Below are positions 43,143-52,226 of a stretch of 64,000 nucleotides of DNA, piece after piece (within the stretch, counting starts at the first letter, position 1; each line of letters opens with the position of its first letter). The notes under the pieces were generated by a model that did not search any database, was not told the DNA's origin, and saw only the letters and a list, made by a program, of their open reading frames with translations. Location of the stretch: contig NZ_JAVDDV010000001.1 in NCBI RefSeq assembly GCF_030848565.1, positions 430,195-494,194 of the forward strand. The letters are read 5' to 3'. The translations under genes and the position numbers were made by a program. Origin of the DNA: Natronolimnohabitans sp. A-GB9. GTDB taxonomy: Archaea > Halobacteriota > Halobacteria > Halobacteriales > Natrialbaceae.

Positions 43143-43424
43143 ATGAGCATGAGTACTACTGAGGACCGAACCGGTGCCGCCGAAGAAACGCTCTCGACGG
43201 AGGAGTACCGCGACCGTCTCCGTGACCTGCCGCCGAGCGCGAAGCTCGTCGCGAAGGTGTTAGAGACCGACTCGCCTCTCTCACAGGGACAACTCGCCGA
43301 AGAGTCGCTGCTCCCCGACCGCACTGTCCGCTACGCCCTCAACCGCCTCGAGGACGTCGACCTCATCGGCTCGCGATACAGCTTCCGCGACGCGCGCAAG
43401 CAGGTCTACTACCTCAAACACTGA
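43143..43424 (+). CDS. Small winged-helix transcription regulator
   Basis: 93 aa. After a 25-residue disordered N-terminus, the winged helix runs LPPSAKLVAKVLETDSPLSQGQLAEESLLPDRTVRYALNRLEDVDLIGSRYSFRDARKQVYYL. This is a conserved haloarchaeal MarR-like mini-regulator, DNA-binding only. It is preceded by two TATA-like motifs. Its stop TGA (43422-43424) is the first three bases of a complete family A repeat. Confidence 0.85.
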   Translation: MSMSTTEDRTGAAEETLSTEEYRDRLRDLPPSAKLVAKVLETDSPLSQGQLAEESLLPDRTVRYALNRLEDVDLIGSRYSFRDARKQVYYLKH

Positions 43425-43504
43425 TACGGACTGCTGTCCCGCTGTCTCGCCGATCACCGACCCCGTTCCGGCGACCGGCGGGGCGTGACGACAGGAGACC
43501 GTAT
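43422..43504 (+). repeat. Family A nested-palindrome repeat, copy 4
   Basis: A complete 83-bp copy: TGATACGGACTGCTGTCCC at left, TCGCCGATCACCGACCCC and CCGGCGACCGGCGGG in the core, GACGACAGGAGACCGTAT at right. Core arms carry compensating-looking changes compared with other copies. The TGA is the stop codon of the preceding regulator gene. Confidence 0.75.
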
Positions 43505-43612
43505 GACTGCGACCGACCGACGGAGCGACGCTTCGACCGAGTGGGCCGGGAACGCGAGGCCGTTCCGCACTCGGTCGATACACACATCTTTTCTCACTGC
43601 TAGTCTCGAGCC

Positions 43613-44401
43613 ATGAATCTCACTCGGTGTTCGGTCTCGGTGCCGACGCGTGCACCCACCGGACAGACCAACGCCTATCTTCTTGGCGACGACCCGGCGA
43701 TGCTCGTCGATCCCGCGGCCCGAGCCAACGAACTCGATCGATTGGTCCGCGAACGCGACGTCGAACACGTACTCGTCACCCACACCCATCCGGACCACGT
43801 CGGCGCCGTTTCGGCGTACGCCGACGAGACGGACGCGACGGTCTGGGCCCGGTACGGCCGCACCGAACGGTTCCACGATAAAACCGGACTCGAGCCAGAT
43901 CGCACCGTCACGCCAGGGGCGACGATCCCACTCGGCGAGGACCGCGTTCGTGTCCTCGATACGCCCGGCCACGCACCTGATCACGTCTCTCTCGAGGCTG
44001 GTCGTGGCGGCCCGATCCTGTGTGGTGACTGTGCCCTCGAGTCGGGCAGCGTCGTCGTCGGTGCACCCGACGGGGACATGCGCGCGTATCTAACTACCTT
44101 GCGGCGGCTCCGGGCGCTCGATCCACCAGCGCTGTACCCCGGACACGGCCCCACGGTCGACACGCCACGGGAGACCCTCGAGCGACTGCTCGCACACCGG
44201 CGGCGCCGCGAGCGAGCGATCGTCGAGGCCGTCGAAGCGGGTGCAAAGACCCTCGAGGAGGTCCTCGAGTCGGCCTACGAGAAGGACCTCGCAGGCGTGC
44301 GTGATCTCGCGCGGGCGACGGTCCGTGCTCACCTCGAGAAACTCGCCGTCGAAGACCGCCTCGCGTGGGACGGGACGGCCGCGGTCCCACGGAACGACTG
44401 A
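43613..44401 (+). CDS. MBL-fold metallo-hydrolase with C-terminal winged helix
   Basis: 262 aa. Zinc motif HTHPDHVGAVSAY (about 62-74), then DTPGHAPDHVSL and LCGDCALESGS, then YPGHGPTVDTPRETLERLLAHRRRRE, a pattern typical of LACTB2-like/RNase Z-related proteins. The last 60 residues (LEEVLESAYEKDLAGVRDLARATVRAHLEKLAVEDRL) form a winged helix common to this group, suggesting RNA or DNA processing. The YkgJ-type gene begins 29 bp downstream on the same strand, probably in one transcript. Confidence 0.88.
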   Translation: MNLTRCSVSVPTRAPTGQTNAYLLGDDPAMLVDPAARANELDRLVRERDVEHVLVTHTHPDHVGAVSAYADETDATVWARYGRTERFHDKTGLEPDRTVTPGATIPLGEDRVRVLDTPGHAPDHVSLEAGRGGPILCGDCALESGSVVVGAPDGDMRAYLTTLRRLRALDPPALYPGHGPTVDTPRETLERLLAHRRRRERAIVEAVEAGAKTLEEVLESAYEKDLAGVRDLARATVRAHLEKLAVEDRLAWDGTAAVPRND

Positions 44402-44430
44402 CTTTTCCGCGTCGGCGGCTACCCTCGAGT

Positions 44431-45207
44431 GTGCAATCACTCGAGGACGAACTCGAGACCGCCCGCCAACTCGCGATCGACGACCTCGCCGACGCCATCG
44501 AGTCGATCGGCTTCGAGTGTACCCGCTGTGGCGCCTGCTGTCGGGGTCTCGGCGAGGAGGAACACACGGCGACGGTGTTTCCGGACGAAGTGCGCGAGCT
44601 TGGGGGAAACGAGGGCGGCGAGGGCGACGGGGGCGAATACGACTGGCGCGACGTCGCCCGACCGATGCCCTACGGCCTCTCGGAGACCGAGGATGGCACC
44701 CTCGAGGGCGAGACCTTCGAGTGGGCCGTACAGACCGACGACTGCGGGGACTGTGTCTTCTACGAGGAAGACGACGACGGCACCGGTGCCTGTGTCGCCC
44801 ACGACGATCGACCGCTGATCTGTCGCACGTACCCCTTCAGCGTCGTCCTCGCGGACGAAGCAAGCGAGGGTTCGTCGGACGGCACGCTCGCCGGCACGAG
44901 CCAGCCGATGGGCGAGGCCGTCGACAGCGTTGCGCTTCCCACGCACGGTGACACTGGTGACGCTGGCGATACCGGCGACGAGGGAGGCGTCGTCCGTGCC
45001 CACGAGTGTGAAGGGCTCGGCCGAGAGATCTCCCGCGAAGACGCCGAGGATCTCGCTCGCTCGTTAAAAGAGCGCGCCGTCCGCGAACTCGAGGAGGCGA
45101 TCGCCGTCCGCGACAACTACACGCCCGTGGCTCCCGACGCCGGCGACGTCGTCGTCCACGACTCCGAGGGGCAAAAGCGACTCGACGGGACGCCACTCGA
45201 GGAGTAA
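44431..45207 (+). CDS. YkgJ/CxxCxxCC cysteine-cluster protein
   Basis: 258 aa from the GTG at 44431 (VQSLEDELETARQL). The cluster signature is FECTRCGACCRG, followed by CGDCVFY, ACVAHDDRPLICRTYPF and HECEGLG, eight or more conserved cysteines in the Fe-S/zinc cluster family PF03692. The biochemical role of the family is unknown. Acidic low-complexity inserts (EGGEGDGGEYDW; DTGDAGDTGDEGG) are haloarchaeal additions. The stop TAA is the first triplet of a family B repeat. Confidence 0.88.
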   Translation: MQSLEDELETARQLAIDDLADAIESIGFECTRCGACCRGLGEEEHTATVFPDEVRELGGNEGGEGDGGEYDWRDVARPMPYGLSETEDGTLEGETFEWAVQTDDCGDCVFYEEDDDGTGACVAHDDRPLICRTYPFSVVLADEASEGSSDGTLAGTSQPMGEAVDSVALPTHGDTGDAGDTGDEGGVVRAHECEGLGREISREDAEDLARSLKERAVRELEEAIAVRDNYTPVAPDAGDVVVHDSEGQKRLDGTPLEE

Positions 45208-45270
45208 TACTGTCGGACAGCACGAGTCGACGATCGGTCGCGAATTCGCGGCCGTCCCGGCGATCGACTG
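45205..45270 (+). repeat. Family B repeat, copy 5, left part
   Basis: TAATACTGTCGGACAGCA followed by CGAGTCGACGATCGGTCGCG and GCGGCCGTCCCG. The first 38 bp are nearly identical to the complete element at 55783, but the right terminus is missing. The TAA is the stop codon of the YkgJ-type gene. Confidence 0.65.
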
Positions 45271-45313
45271 CGAAACCGATAGGCAGTTGAACCCTTTCTC
45301 CGAACGTGACGGC

Positions 45314-46078
45314 ATGGATATCGACTGGGACGGGATCACCCACGTCACGAAGGTCGATCCGGCCAAGCCGCTCCCGCGCGAACTCGACGTCCTCGAGGGG
45401 ACCGATCTGGTCATCGTCGGTGGCTCCGACGGCGTCACCGAGTCGAACACGCTCGAGACGGTCCGGGCGATCCGAGACGCGGTCCCGTCGGTGCACCTCA
45501 TCCAGGAACCGTACGCTGCCGACCACGTCACCTCGGAGACGATCGACGCCGTCGAGGCGGTCGCAGTTCCGGCAGTCTACAACGGCGACCGGGAGCACTT
45601 CGTCGGCAAACACGTCGATCTCTTCACCGAAGTCGGCCGCAAACCCGACGAGATCCTCGGCACGGGGCTGCCACTCGTCGGCGACCGGATCTCCTCGAAA
45701 GCCGTCGACGCGATCGGCGATCTGGCGACGAAACTCGTCGGCGAGGGGTACGTTGTTCAGCACCTCGAGTCGGCAGCAGCCGACGTCGCCGGCGTCATGG
45801 AGCAGTACACGCCCGAGCAGGTCGCGGGGGCCGCGCTCGCGACGGAGACGTTCTACGGCTTTCCGGTCTTCTACGTCGAGTACTCGGGTACCTACGGCGG
45901 CCCCGAAGACGTCGCCGCCGCCGCCCGCTACCTCGAGGAGACCACGCTGTTGTACGGCGGCGGCATGGACAGCCGCGAGAAAGCGACCGAGATCCTCGAG
46001 GCGGGCGCGGACGCGATCGTCGTCGGCGACTGTTTCCACGACGATCCAGCGACGTTCCGCGAGACGGTTCCTCGGTAA
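45314..46078 (+). CDS. Geranylgeranylglyceryl phosphate synthase (PcrB-like)
   Basis: 254 aa from the ATG at 45314 (MDIDWDGITHVTKVDP). GGGP synthase makes the first ether bond of archaeal lipids from geranylgeranyl diphosphate and glycerol-1-phosphate. Motifs of the PcrB/GGGPS TIM-barrel are KVDPAKPLP, VGGSDGVTE, AVPAVYNGD, YVEYSGTYG, LLYGGGMDS and ADAIVVGDCFHDD. The length suits the group I haloarchaeal enzyme. It stands alone downstream of a family B repeat. Heptaprenylglyceryl phosphate synthase is the bacterial counterpart and not expected here. Confidence 0.93.
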   Translation: MDIDWDGITHVTKVDPAKPLPRELDVLEGTDLVIVGGSDGVTESNTLETVRAIRDAVPSVHLIQEPYAADHVTSETIDAVEAVAVPAVYNGDREHFVGKHVDLFTEVGRKPDEILGTGLPLVGDRISSKAVDAIGDLATKLVGEGYVVQHLESAAADVAGVMEQYTPEQVAGAALATETFYGFPVFYVEYSGTYGGPEDVAAAARYLEETTLLYGGGMDSREKATEILEAGADAIVVGDCFHDDPATFRETVPR

Positions 46079-46085
46079 CGGCCGT

Positions 46086-46481
46086 TCATCGATCGGCCGT
46101 GGTGGGACCGGCGGTCCCGGCATCGCCCGTGTGGTCACACTCGAGGTCGGACCCTCCGCAGTCAGTCCGGACGGAGACCACCAGCCCGTCGCCGTCGAAC
46201 CGAAGGGTCACGCGTTCGAGGACAGCCCGATACTGTTTGTAGTGGTTGCCGCCGGCATCGAGCAACAGCTCCGAGGTGACGAGTCCCAGCTGCTCGAGCC
46301 GCTCGAGTCGCCGATAGATTGTCGGCTCCGAGATGCCCGTCGTCTCCGCGAGCCGCTGTGCCGACAGTGTCTCCTCGTGTATCGCCAGAAGGATGCGACG
46401 AGCGTAACGGTCGCCGAGTAGCTCCAGTAGCTCTTCGGACGCGGACGTCGCGTTTTCGTCCGAGGTTCCGTACTGAGTCAT
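46086..46481 (-). CDS. ArsR/HTH-type transcriptional regulator
   Basis: 131 aa from the ATG at 46481 (MTQYGTSDENATS). Winged helix: EELLELLGDRYARRILLAIHEETLSAQRLAETTGISEPTIYRRLERLEQLGLV. The C-terminus (NHYKQYRAVLERVTLRFDGDGLVVSVR) is a dimerisation/effector strand pair common to haloarchaeal ArsR-like regulators, then a short Cys/His-containing tail (DCGGSDLECDH) that could bind metal. It is divergent from the HTH_10 gene at 46584, 102 bp apart. Confidence 0.85.
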   Translation of the reverse strand: MTQYGTSDENATSASEELLELLGDRYARRILLAIHEETLSAQRLAETTGISEPTIYRRLERLEQLGLVTSELLLDAGGNHYKQYRAVLERVTLRFDGDGLVVSVRTDCGGSDLECDHTGDAGTAGPTTADR

Positions 46482-46533
46482 GGTACTGGAACACCACTCC
46501 AGTCGTGCCAAACTGTTCGGACGAACTGTTTCG

Positions 46534-46544
46534 CAATTTTATAA
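46534..46544 (+). promoter_or_regulatory. TATA box of the second HTH_10 gene
   Basis: ATTTTATAAGG lies about 40-50 bp before the ATG at 46584, allowing a leader of about 20 nt and excluding an upstream start at 46551. Confidence 0.5.
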
Positions 46545-46583
46545 GGATGGGTGGAGACGGAAGCGATAGGGGCTGGGACCGCG

Positions 46584-47243
46584 ATGAAAGCGATTCGACT
46601 CTCGATCACCCATACGGAGACGACGGTACACCCGATCCACTCGATCGTCTGTACCGCGCCGGAGCTGTCTCGAGAGCTCGTCCTCTATATCACGGTCACT
46701 GACGGGTTCGAGACGACGATCAACTACGTCGAGGGCGACCCGGCAGTGTACGAGCGAGCGCTTCGGACGGATCTCGAGATCGACGAATACGAGGTCTATC
46801 GGGACGGGAGCGGCGGCTGCTACTCGTATCTCCGAAACGAACTCGACGCGTTCAATCACGAGTTAGCGAGCGTCTTCCAACGCGATACGCTCGCGGTCAT
46901 CCCACCGATCGAATATCTGCCGGACCGGCGTATGCTCATCTCGCTTGTGACCACCGCCAGCGATCTCGAGCGAATCCGCGAGGAGATTCCCGACGAACTG
47001 ACGGTCGACGTCGTCTCCGTGGGGACGGTTCCACAGCTCGACGGGTCTCGCCTGACAGCAACGCAACGACGCGCGATCCGGACCGCCTGGGAGCTCGGCT
47101 ACTACGAGATCCCTCGTGAGACGACACTACAGGAGATCGCAGATCGGCTCGACTACTCGGTGTCGACCGTCTCTGATCTGTTACGGCGAGGTGAGTCGAC
47201 TCTCGTCGCCGCCGAACTCGGTGAGAACAGACACGCGTACTGA
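46584..47243 (+). CDS. HTH_10 (Bat-type) transcriptional regulator
   Basis: 219 aa from the ATG at 46584 (MKAIRLSITHTETTVHPI). The N-terminal 150 residues or so form a haloarchaeal sensory domain (LVLYITVTDGFETTINYVEGDP). The C-terminal HTH_10 is LTATQRRAIRTAWELGYYEIPRETTLQEIADRLDYSVSTVSDLLRRGE. Such proteins are homologs of the bacterioopsin activator Bat output domain. Targets are unknown. The adjacent divergent ArsR-like gene is a natural candidate for mutual control. Confidence 0.88.
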   Translation: MKAIRLSITHTETTVHPIHSIVCTAPELSRELVLYITVTDGFETTINYVEGDPAVYERALRTDLEIDEYEVYRDGSGGCYSYLRNELDAFNHELASVFQRDTLAVIPPIEYLPDRRMLISLVTTASDLERIREEIPDELTVDVVSVGTVPQLDGSRLTATQRRAIRTAWELGYYEIPRETTLQEIADRLDYSVSTVSDLLRRGESTLVAAELGENRHAY

Positions 47244-47379
47244 TGATCGACAGTTCTGGGCGGACGAACGCGTCGTCCGAGCGAAAACGCTGTGACGGTC
47301 GCAGTGGCGACCGTCCCGCGATGGCGAACGTGAATCGAGCCGGCGCGATCAGCGACCGTCCACGGCCCGAGTCGCCGCG

Positions 47380-47784
47380 CTAGAAGGTCTCTTCGATGAT
47401 CTCGCCGACGGCGAAGTTCGACTTGACTTCGGTGACTTCGACTTTGACGCGTTCACCGACGTCGGCGCCGGGGACGATGATGACGTACCCGCGTTCGACG
47501 CGAGCGATGCCGTCGCCCTGCTTGCCGATGTCCTCGATCTCGACGTAGCGCGTCTCCCCGACGTCGACCGGCGGCTGCGGTTCCGACGGCGCCGTCTGTG
47601 GCTTTGCCGTCGACTCACCGTCGCCGTCGGCCTCATCCCGGGAGATGAGTGCGACGCGATAGACTTCCTCCGGCTCGATGTCGCCGGTTTCGACTTCCTG
47701 ACGTGGTACCTCGATGACGTATCGGTCCTCCTCTGCCGAGACGTCCGCGCTGAACAGACACAGGAGTTTTTCAGATATTTCCAC
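47380..47784 (-). CDS. TRAM-domain RNA-binding protein
   Basis: 134 aa, GTG start (VEISEKLLCLFSADVSAEED). The C-terminal 65 residues are a TRAM domain: RYVEIEDIGKQGDGIARVERGYVIIVPGADVGERVKVEVTEVKSNFAVGEII. The N-terminal half is a short beta region (DRYVIEVPRQEVETGDIEPEEVYRVALIS) typical of the two-part haloarchaeal versions. TRAM proteins in archaea bind RNA and are linked to cold response and transcription termination. Monocistronic; an antisense frame across it is a shadow. Confidence 0.9.
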   Translation of the reverse strand: MEISEKLLCLFSADVSAEEDRYVIEVPRQEVETGDIEPEEVYRVALISRDEADGDGESTAKPQTAPSEPQPPVDVGETRYVEIEDIGKQGDGIARVERGYVIIVPGADVGERVKVEVTEVKSNFAVGEIIEETF

Positions 47785-48002
47785 AGGTAGACCCTCAATT
47801 TCACCTCTTTGGCCCCTCCATAATAGTTCTACCGACCGAGAGTCGATAGTTTCGGAACGATCGGTGGAAACGCGTCTTCGAAAGCGCTCGATCGGTGGGC
47901 GCCCGTTCGTTCGCGACGGCGAGGCCGTGTTTCATACGGTTTACTGTACGTCATTGCCGGCGTAACCGCCGCCCGGGTCGCGGTTACGCCGGTACATCGC
48001 AG

Positions 48003-48018
48003 GTATCAATCCGTATCA
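48003..48018 (-). repeat. Family A-like repeat end at the radical SAM stop
   Basis: On the minus strand TGATACGGATTGATAC. The TGA is the stop codon of the radical SAM gene. Only the first eight bases fit the family A terminus. Confidence 0.35.
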
Positions 48019-49758
48019 GTCGGCGCCCTCGAGGGCATGCGTCGTCGTGAACCCCTCGAGGTCGACCGTCGACTCGAGATCCGCATCGCTGACCGATTCG
48101 TAAGGGCGGTTGACGACGATGTCGCCGGCGGTGCTGCTGCCGATGCCGGGGATCGCCGTGAGCTCGTCCATCGAGGCCGCGTTGAGATCGAGCGGGTAGG
48201 GAACGCCGGTGACGGAGCGATAGCCGTGGTCGACGACCGCGACGTCGATCGTGTGGCCGAGTTCGCGCTCGCCGGGAATGCCGACCAGCAGCGGGTAGGT
48301 TCCCAGCTGACGGCCGAACGTCTTCCCGTCCTGGTGGTACTCGAGGTGGACGTCGGGCAGGACGGTCCCCGTCGGGGCGACGCGCTGTAACATCGGGTTG
48401 TCGATCTCCTCACGGACCTGTCGTTTGTACCGCTTGAAGAGCTTCTTGTGATCGTTGGCGATCTCGGCACCCGTATCGGACATGTCGGTGCCCGCAAACG
48501 ACATCACCTGCCGGATGTTGACCCGGCGCAGCATGTAACCCTCGTCGTAGACCCGCTCGAGAAACGCCATGTTGCGATCGTAGGTCTCCTCGCGTTCGCC
48601 TTTGAGCCCGTGCAGGAGGTTGATCCCGGGCAACAGCTTGGGCAGTCGTCGCGGCGCGTCCGTGGAGTCGTCGACCGCGCAATCGTCGGACCTCGGGTCT
48701 CTCGGCCCGCCCGGCCGCCAACCGCCTTCCTCGTTGACGATTTTGACCGCCTCGAAACACTCCTCGGCGGAGACGTTTAAGTTGTTCTCCGCCTGAACCA
48801 CTGGGTCGGCAGACTCGAGGCCGAACGCGGCTGTGTCGCCGGGTGTGTTGTGTTCGGCGATGATCCGGATCCCCTCCCGAGACTTCTCGGGCCACTCGAC
48901 GATCGTGATGGGGTTCATGTTGTCCAAGTGCAGCGTCTCGAGGTCGGGCGCGACCTCGCGGATACCGCTGTAGAGTTGCCGGAGGGCGTCGGGATTTGGC
49001 GCTTCGCCATCGCCGCCGTAGGCGAGGATATCTGCCTGCCGGCCGATCCGGAAGTGTCGAACGCCGTAGTCCGAAAGCGCGTCGACCTCGCCGACGACCG
49101 TCGGTGGCGGCCGGAACTCGGGGTTGCCGTACAGCGGTTCCGTACAGAACGAACAGCGGTAGGCACAGCCCCGGGAGGTCTCGAGTTCGGCGATGAGGTA
49201 GTCGGGATGGTTGGGGTGTTGCTCGACGATGAAGGCACCGTCCTGGGCCCACCGCGACACCTCGTCGACGTCGCGCATCCGATTGTTGAAGCCCTCGAGG
49301 CCATTTGCGACGAGATCGTGGACGGCGGCTTCGACGTCGCCTTTCGCGACGAAATCGAAGTCGAGGTCCTGGCGTTCGGTCTCGGTCGCGCCGGCGTTTT
49401 CCTCGCCGACGCCGAACTTGACGGGACCGCCCATCAGGCTCGTGCCGTTTGCCGTCCAGGCGAGTTTTCGTACCTCGTCGGGTTCTGCGGGCGTGCCGCC
49501 GACGTACTTCCCGGGGACGGTCATCCCGCCCAGATAGATCATGAGGTCGGCCTCGTCGACGTCACGCCACCGATCGGGCTCGTCACGCAGGCCGTCGATC
49601 GTGTGATACGTGATCCGCTCGCGGGGAACCCCCGCGTCGACGAGTGCCCCTGCAGTGTATCGGGGGTACGTCGAGATGTACGGCGGCACCCCGAAGTGTG
49701 CGGGCTCGTCGACGTAGCCGTCGACGATCGTCACCGACAACTGTTCGGGGTCAGTCAT
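48016..49758 (-). CDS. Radical SAM protein with C-terminal HhH
   Basis: 580 aa from the ATG at 49758 (MTDPEQLSVTIVDGYVDEPA). The N-terminal part has B12-binding-like features (PYISTYPRYTAGALVDAGVP, LGGMTVPGKYVGGTP). The SAM cluster is GCAYRCSFC (C198, C202, C205). The C-terminus carries a helix-hairpin-helix: LNAASMDELTAIPGIGSSTAGDIVVNRPYESV. Similar archaeal proteins are annotated only as radical SAM; the HhH suggests nucleic acid binding, for instance in tRNA or DNA modification. The stop codon is within a TGATACGG sequence. Confidence 0.9.
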   Translation of the reverse strand: MTDPEQLSVTIVDGYVDEPAHFGVPPYISTYPRYTAGALVDAGVPRERITYHTIDGLRDEPDRWRDVDEADLMIYLGGMTVPGKYVGGTPAEPDEVRKLAWTANGTSLMGGPVKFGVGEENAGATETERQDLDFDFVAKGDVEAAVHDLVANGLEGFNNRMRDVDEVSRWAQDGAFIVEQHPNHPDYLIAELETSRGCAYRCSFCTEPLYGNPEFRPPPTVVGEVDALSDYGVRHFRIGRQADILAYGGDGEAPNPDALRQLYSGIREVAPDLETLHLDNMNPITIVEWPEKSREGIRIIAEHNTPGDTAAFGLESADPVVQAENNLNVSAEECFEAVKIVNEEGGWRPGGPRDPRSDDCAVDDSTDAPRRLPKLLPGINLLHGLKGEREETYDRNMAFLERVYDEGYMLRRVNIRQVMSFAGTDMSDTGAEIANDHKKLFKRYKRQVREEIDNPMLQRVAPTGTVLPDVHLEYHQDGKTFGRQLGTYPLLVGIPGERELGHTIDVAVVDHGYRSVTGVPYPLDLNAASMDELTAIPGIGSSTAGDIVVNRPYESVSDADLESTVDLEGFTTTHALEGAD

Positions 49759-49902
49759 GACTCGAGGTAGCGCCTCGAGGGGTAAAACGGTGACTACACG
49801 AACGCCGTCGGAAGCGTCTTCTCGAGTCGCTGATCGCGTTCGACGGACAGCGATCCGTATCAAACCCTGGCGTTGATGGTCGACGTCACAGTATGCTCGT
49901 GT

Positions 49903-50061
49903 ATGCCGCCGACCGAAGAGATCGTCTGTACTGCGGAGGATTGCTTTCTCGACATCTTCGAGAACCACTACACGTACGACGTCCCCGAGGACCTCGAGGT
50001 GTCCGATCTCTCCTGTCCCGTCTGTGGCGGGAGTGACTGCCTCGAGCGGGTCGAACTGTAG
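49903..50061 (+). CDS. Small zinc-ribbon-like protein (DUF7559-like)
   Basis: 52 aa from the ATG at 49903 (MPPTEEIVCTAEDCFLDIFE); an ATG at 49876 is the alternative. Two CxxxxC/CxxC pairs, CTAEDC and CPVCGGSDC, would coordinate zinc. The family name DUF7559 is from memory. Function unknown. It is divergent from the radical SAM gene. Confidence 0.75.
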   Translation: MPPTEEIVCTAEDCFLDIFENHYTYDVPEDLEVSDLSCPVCGGSDCLERVEL

Positions 50062-50227
50062 CCGTCGACGAACTCGAACGTCGGAAACGGAGAATCCGTC
50101 AGACGTTTATTTTGAACCATCAAAAGGGATATGAATGAGCGTCGTGTAACCTGTGGTACGCCATGCCTCGGACGCTCCTCCCTGTCCCGCTGGCCGCCCC
50201 GATGGAACCCGCCAGAGGTGAGCCATC

Positions 50228-50722
50228 GTGAGCCTCGGTGATCTCCGCAGATCGATCGGTACTGCCCTCTACCGACAACTCGGCCGTGCGAACAGCCAGG
50301 TTCAGAACCACCGCTCGCTACCCGTCGACATCCTCGAGAACGACACCGCCTACCAGGTCGTTTTCGACACGCCCGGCGCCGAACCCGACGACGTCCAGGT
50401 CCGCTATCTCGAGGGAACTGTCAAGATTCAGGTCGACCGCTTCCGGGAGTACCGCGACGGGTTCGAGATGTTGTTCCCTGGTCGCGGAATGGAACTCGAC
50501 GGCGAGGCCGACCTCCCCGACGACGCAGTCGTCGACCCCGATTCGGGGACAGCGACGCTGACCGAAGCCGGTACGTTACGGATCGACATTCCGAAGGCGT
50601 CGTCACTCGAGGGCGAGGAAGCCGACGCCGTCGACGAGTCCGACGCCGTCGACGCTACTTCCGATGCCGTCGATGTCACCGATTCCGACGCCGGAACCGA
50701 CGAACTCACCGCCAACGACTGA
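50228..50722 (+). CDS. Hsp20/alpha-crystallin small heat shock protein
   Basis: 164 aa, GTG start. The crystallin domain spans about 30-125: LPVDILENDTAYQVVFDTPGAEPDDVQVRYLEGTVKIQVDRF...GTLRIDIPKA. It should bind unfolding proteins. The C-terminal 40 residues are a Asp/Ala/Thr-rich low-complexity tail with DAVDATSDAVDVTDSDAG repeats, and the usual IxI C-terminal motif is not obvious. The domain is shortened relative to bacterial IbpA. Monocistronic. Confidence 0.85.
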   Translation: MSLGDLRRSIGTALYRQLGRANSQVQNHRSLPVDILENDTAYQVVFDTPGAEPDDVQVRYLEGTVKIQVDRFREYRDGFEMLFPGRGMELDGEADLPDDAVVDPDSGTATLTEAGTLRIDIPKASSLEGEEADAVDESDAVDATSDAVDVTDSDAGTDELTAND

Positions 50723-50807
50723 GACGGACGTCCCGAGGGCCGATACGACGGACTCGAGACGCTATTTCCTGACGCATTCGTCCCGCTTCGACTCTCTCGC
50801 TTGCAGA

Positions 50808-51986
50808 CTACGGATCGATCGACATCCCGTCGACGATCTCGAACGCCTCGTCGCCGTCGAACCGCGTCGGATCGAAGGCGTCGATCCTGTCGCCCTCGAG
50901 GACGGCTGCCGCGAGTCGCTGTCCGATCGCCGGCGAACGCATAAAGCCGTGGCCCTGGAATCCGGTCGCGACGTACAGTCCCTCACGCAGTTCACCGACC
51001 AGCGGATCCCGGTCCGGCGTCGCCGTACAGAGCCCGGCCCAGGCCCGCTCGAGTTCGAGGTCGGCGTCGGGCAGGCGGTGGCGAACGCGCTCTAGGAGGT
51101 CCGGAGCGAAGTCGGGGTCTGCGTCGCGGTCGTAGCCGTCGGGATCGGCCTCGACGGGTTCGGTGCCGTCGCCCGCCAACAACCCGTCCGGATGTGGCCG
51201 GAGATACCACTCCTCGGTGGCGTCGTACCACATCGGCTCTGCCAGTTCGCAGTCCGCGATCAGTGCCTGCACCCGGTAGGGTTTCATCGCGATCGAGACG
51301 CCGGCATCAGCGAGGAGGCGTTTCGTGTGGGCGCCGGCGGTCACGACCACCGCGTCGACCTCGCGTTCGGTGCCGTCCGCGAGGACGACCCGGGAGGGGT
51401 CGGTTCGGACGTCGACGGGCGTGTTCGGCGCAAGCGTCGCGCCGGCGCCGTCGGCCGCCGCGGCGAGACAGGCCGTGTACTTCGCGGGATCGGTGTAGCC
51501 TGCTGCGCCGGCGATTCCCGCGACCGCGACGTCGTCGGTCCGCACTGTGTCGAAGCGGTCCGCGAGCGCGTCGGCGTCGGCCTCGAGGGCAACGACGCCC
51601 TGTTCCTGCATCCGTTCGACCTGCTTGCGGATAGTGTCGGCCCGTTCGGCGTCGTCCTCGTGGGCGACCCAGACGTACGGGCATTCGACGAAGGGGAAGG
51701 TGTCGTCGCCCGACAGTGCCCGAAATCGCTCGATAGCGTCGCTCCCGAGTTCGGCGTCGAGCGGATCCGCGAAGGCGTTATAACAGACGCCGGCGGCCCG
51801 CCCGCTCGAGCCACTGGCGATCGAACCCTCGTCGTACAGCGTCACGTCCGCCCCTTCACGCGCGAGGTCGTAGGCCGTCGTCGCACCGATGGCGCCGGCG
51901 CCGACGACGGCGACGGAGAGGCCGGCCCCCTGCTGGGTGAACGCATCAGCGCCGACTGCAAGCTCCGGGTCGTCGGCGTCGGTCAT
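50808..51986 (-). CDS. FAD-dependent oxidoreductase, D-amino-acid/glycine oxidase-like (DAO family)
   Basis: 392 aa from the ATG at 51986 (MTDADDPELAVGADAFT). The FAD site is SVAVVGAGAIGATTAYDLAREGADVTLYDEG (about 25-55), then SGSSGRAAGVCYN. The C-terminal ATGFQGHGFMRSPAIGQRLA is the conserved flavin motif of sarcosine/glycine/D-amino-acid oxidases. The exact substrate is not evident. It is monocistronic. A partner ferredoxin or glycine cleavage gene is not adjacent. Confidence 0.87.
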   Translation of the reverse strand: MTDADDPELAVGADAFTQQGAGLSVAVVGAGAIGATTAYDLAREGADVTLYDEGSIASGSSGRAAGVCYNAFADPLDAELGSDAIERFRALSGDDTFPFVECPYVWVAHEDDAERADTIRKQVERMQEQGVVALEADADALADRFDTVRTDDVAVAGIAGAAGYTDPAKYTACLAAAADGAGATLAPNTPVDVRTDPSRVVLADGTEREVDAVVVTAGAHTKRLLADAGVSIAMKPYRVQALIADCELAEPMWYDATEEWYLRPHPDGLLAGDGTEPVEADPDGYDRDADPDFAPDLLERVRHRLPDADLELERAWAGLCTATPDRDPLVGELREGLYVATGFQGHGFMRSPAIGQRLAAAVLEGDRIDAFDPTRFDGDEAFEIVDGMSIDP

Positions 51987-52098
51987 CGCTGTCCCTCCAG
52001 ACCAGCGAGCGAAGCGGGTGTGGCCGATCGGCGCTGCGCTCGAGCGTCGAGACTGTCGACGGTGGTCGTCATGGGGGGTACTGGGAGTGGGGGGCACT

Positions 52099-52124
52099 TA
52101 TACTGTCGGACAGCAGTCAGTGAG
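52099..52124 (+). repeat. Family B repeat, copy 6, left part
   Basis: TATACTGTCGGACAGCAGTC followed by AGTGAG. An inner inverted pair TCGTCAC/GTGACGA follows downstream (about 52132-52157), but no right terminus is seen. Confidence 0.5.
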
Positions 52125-52226
52125 CCGTCGGTCGTCACACCGGCTGGCTGGTGACGATTTCGACCGCCTCGAGTCCACAATCTACTCATAGGAGGATCAC
52201 CTGACTCGGAGTGTGAGTGTGGCCAG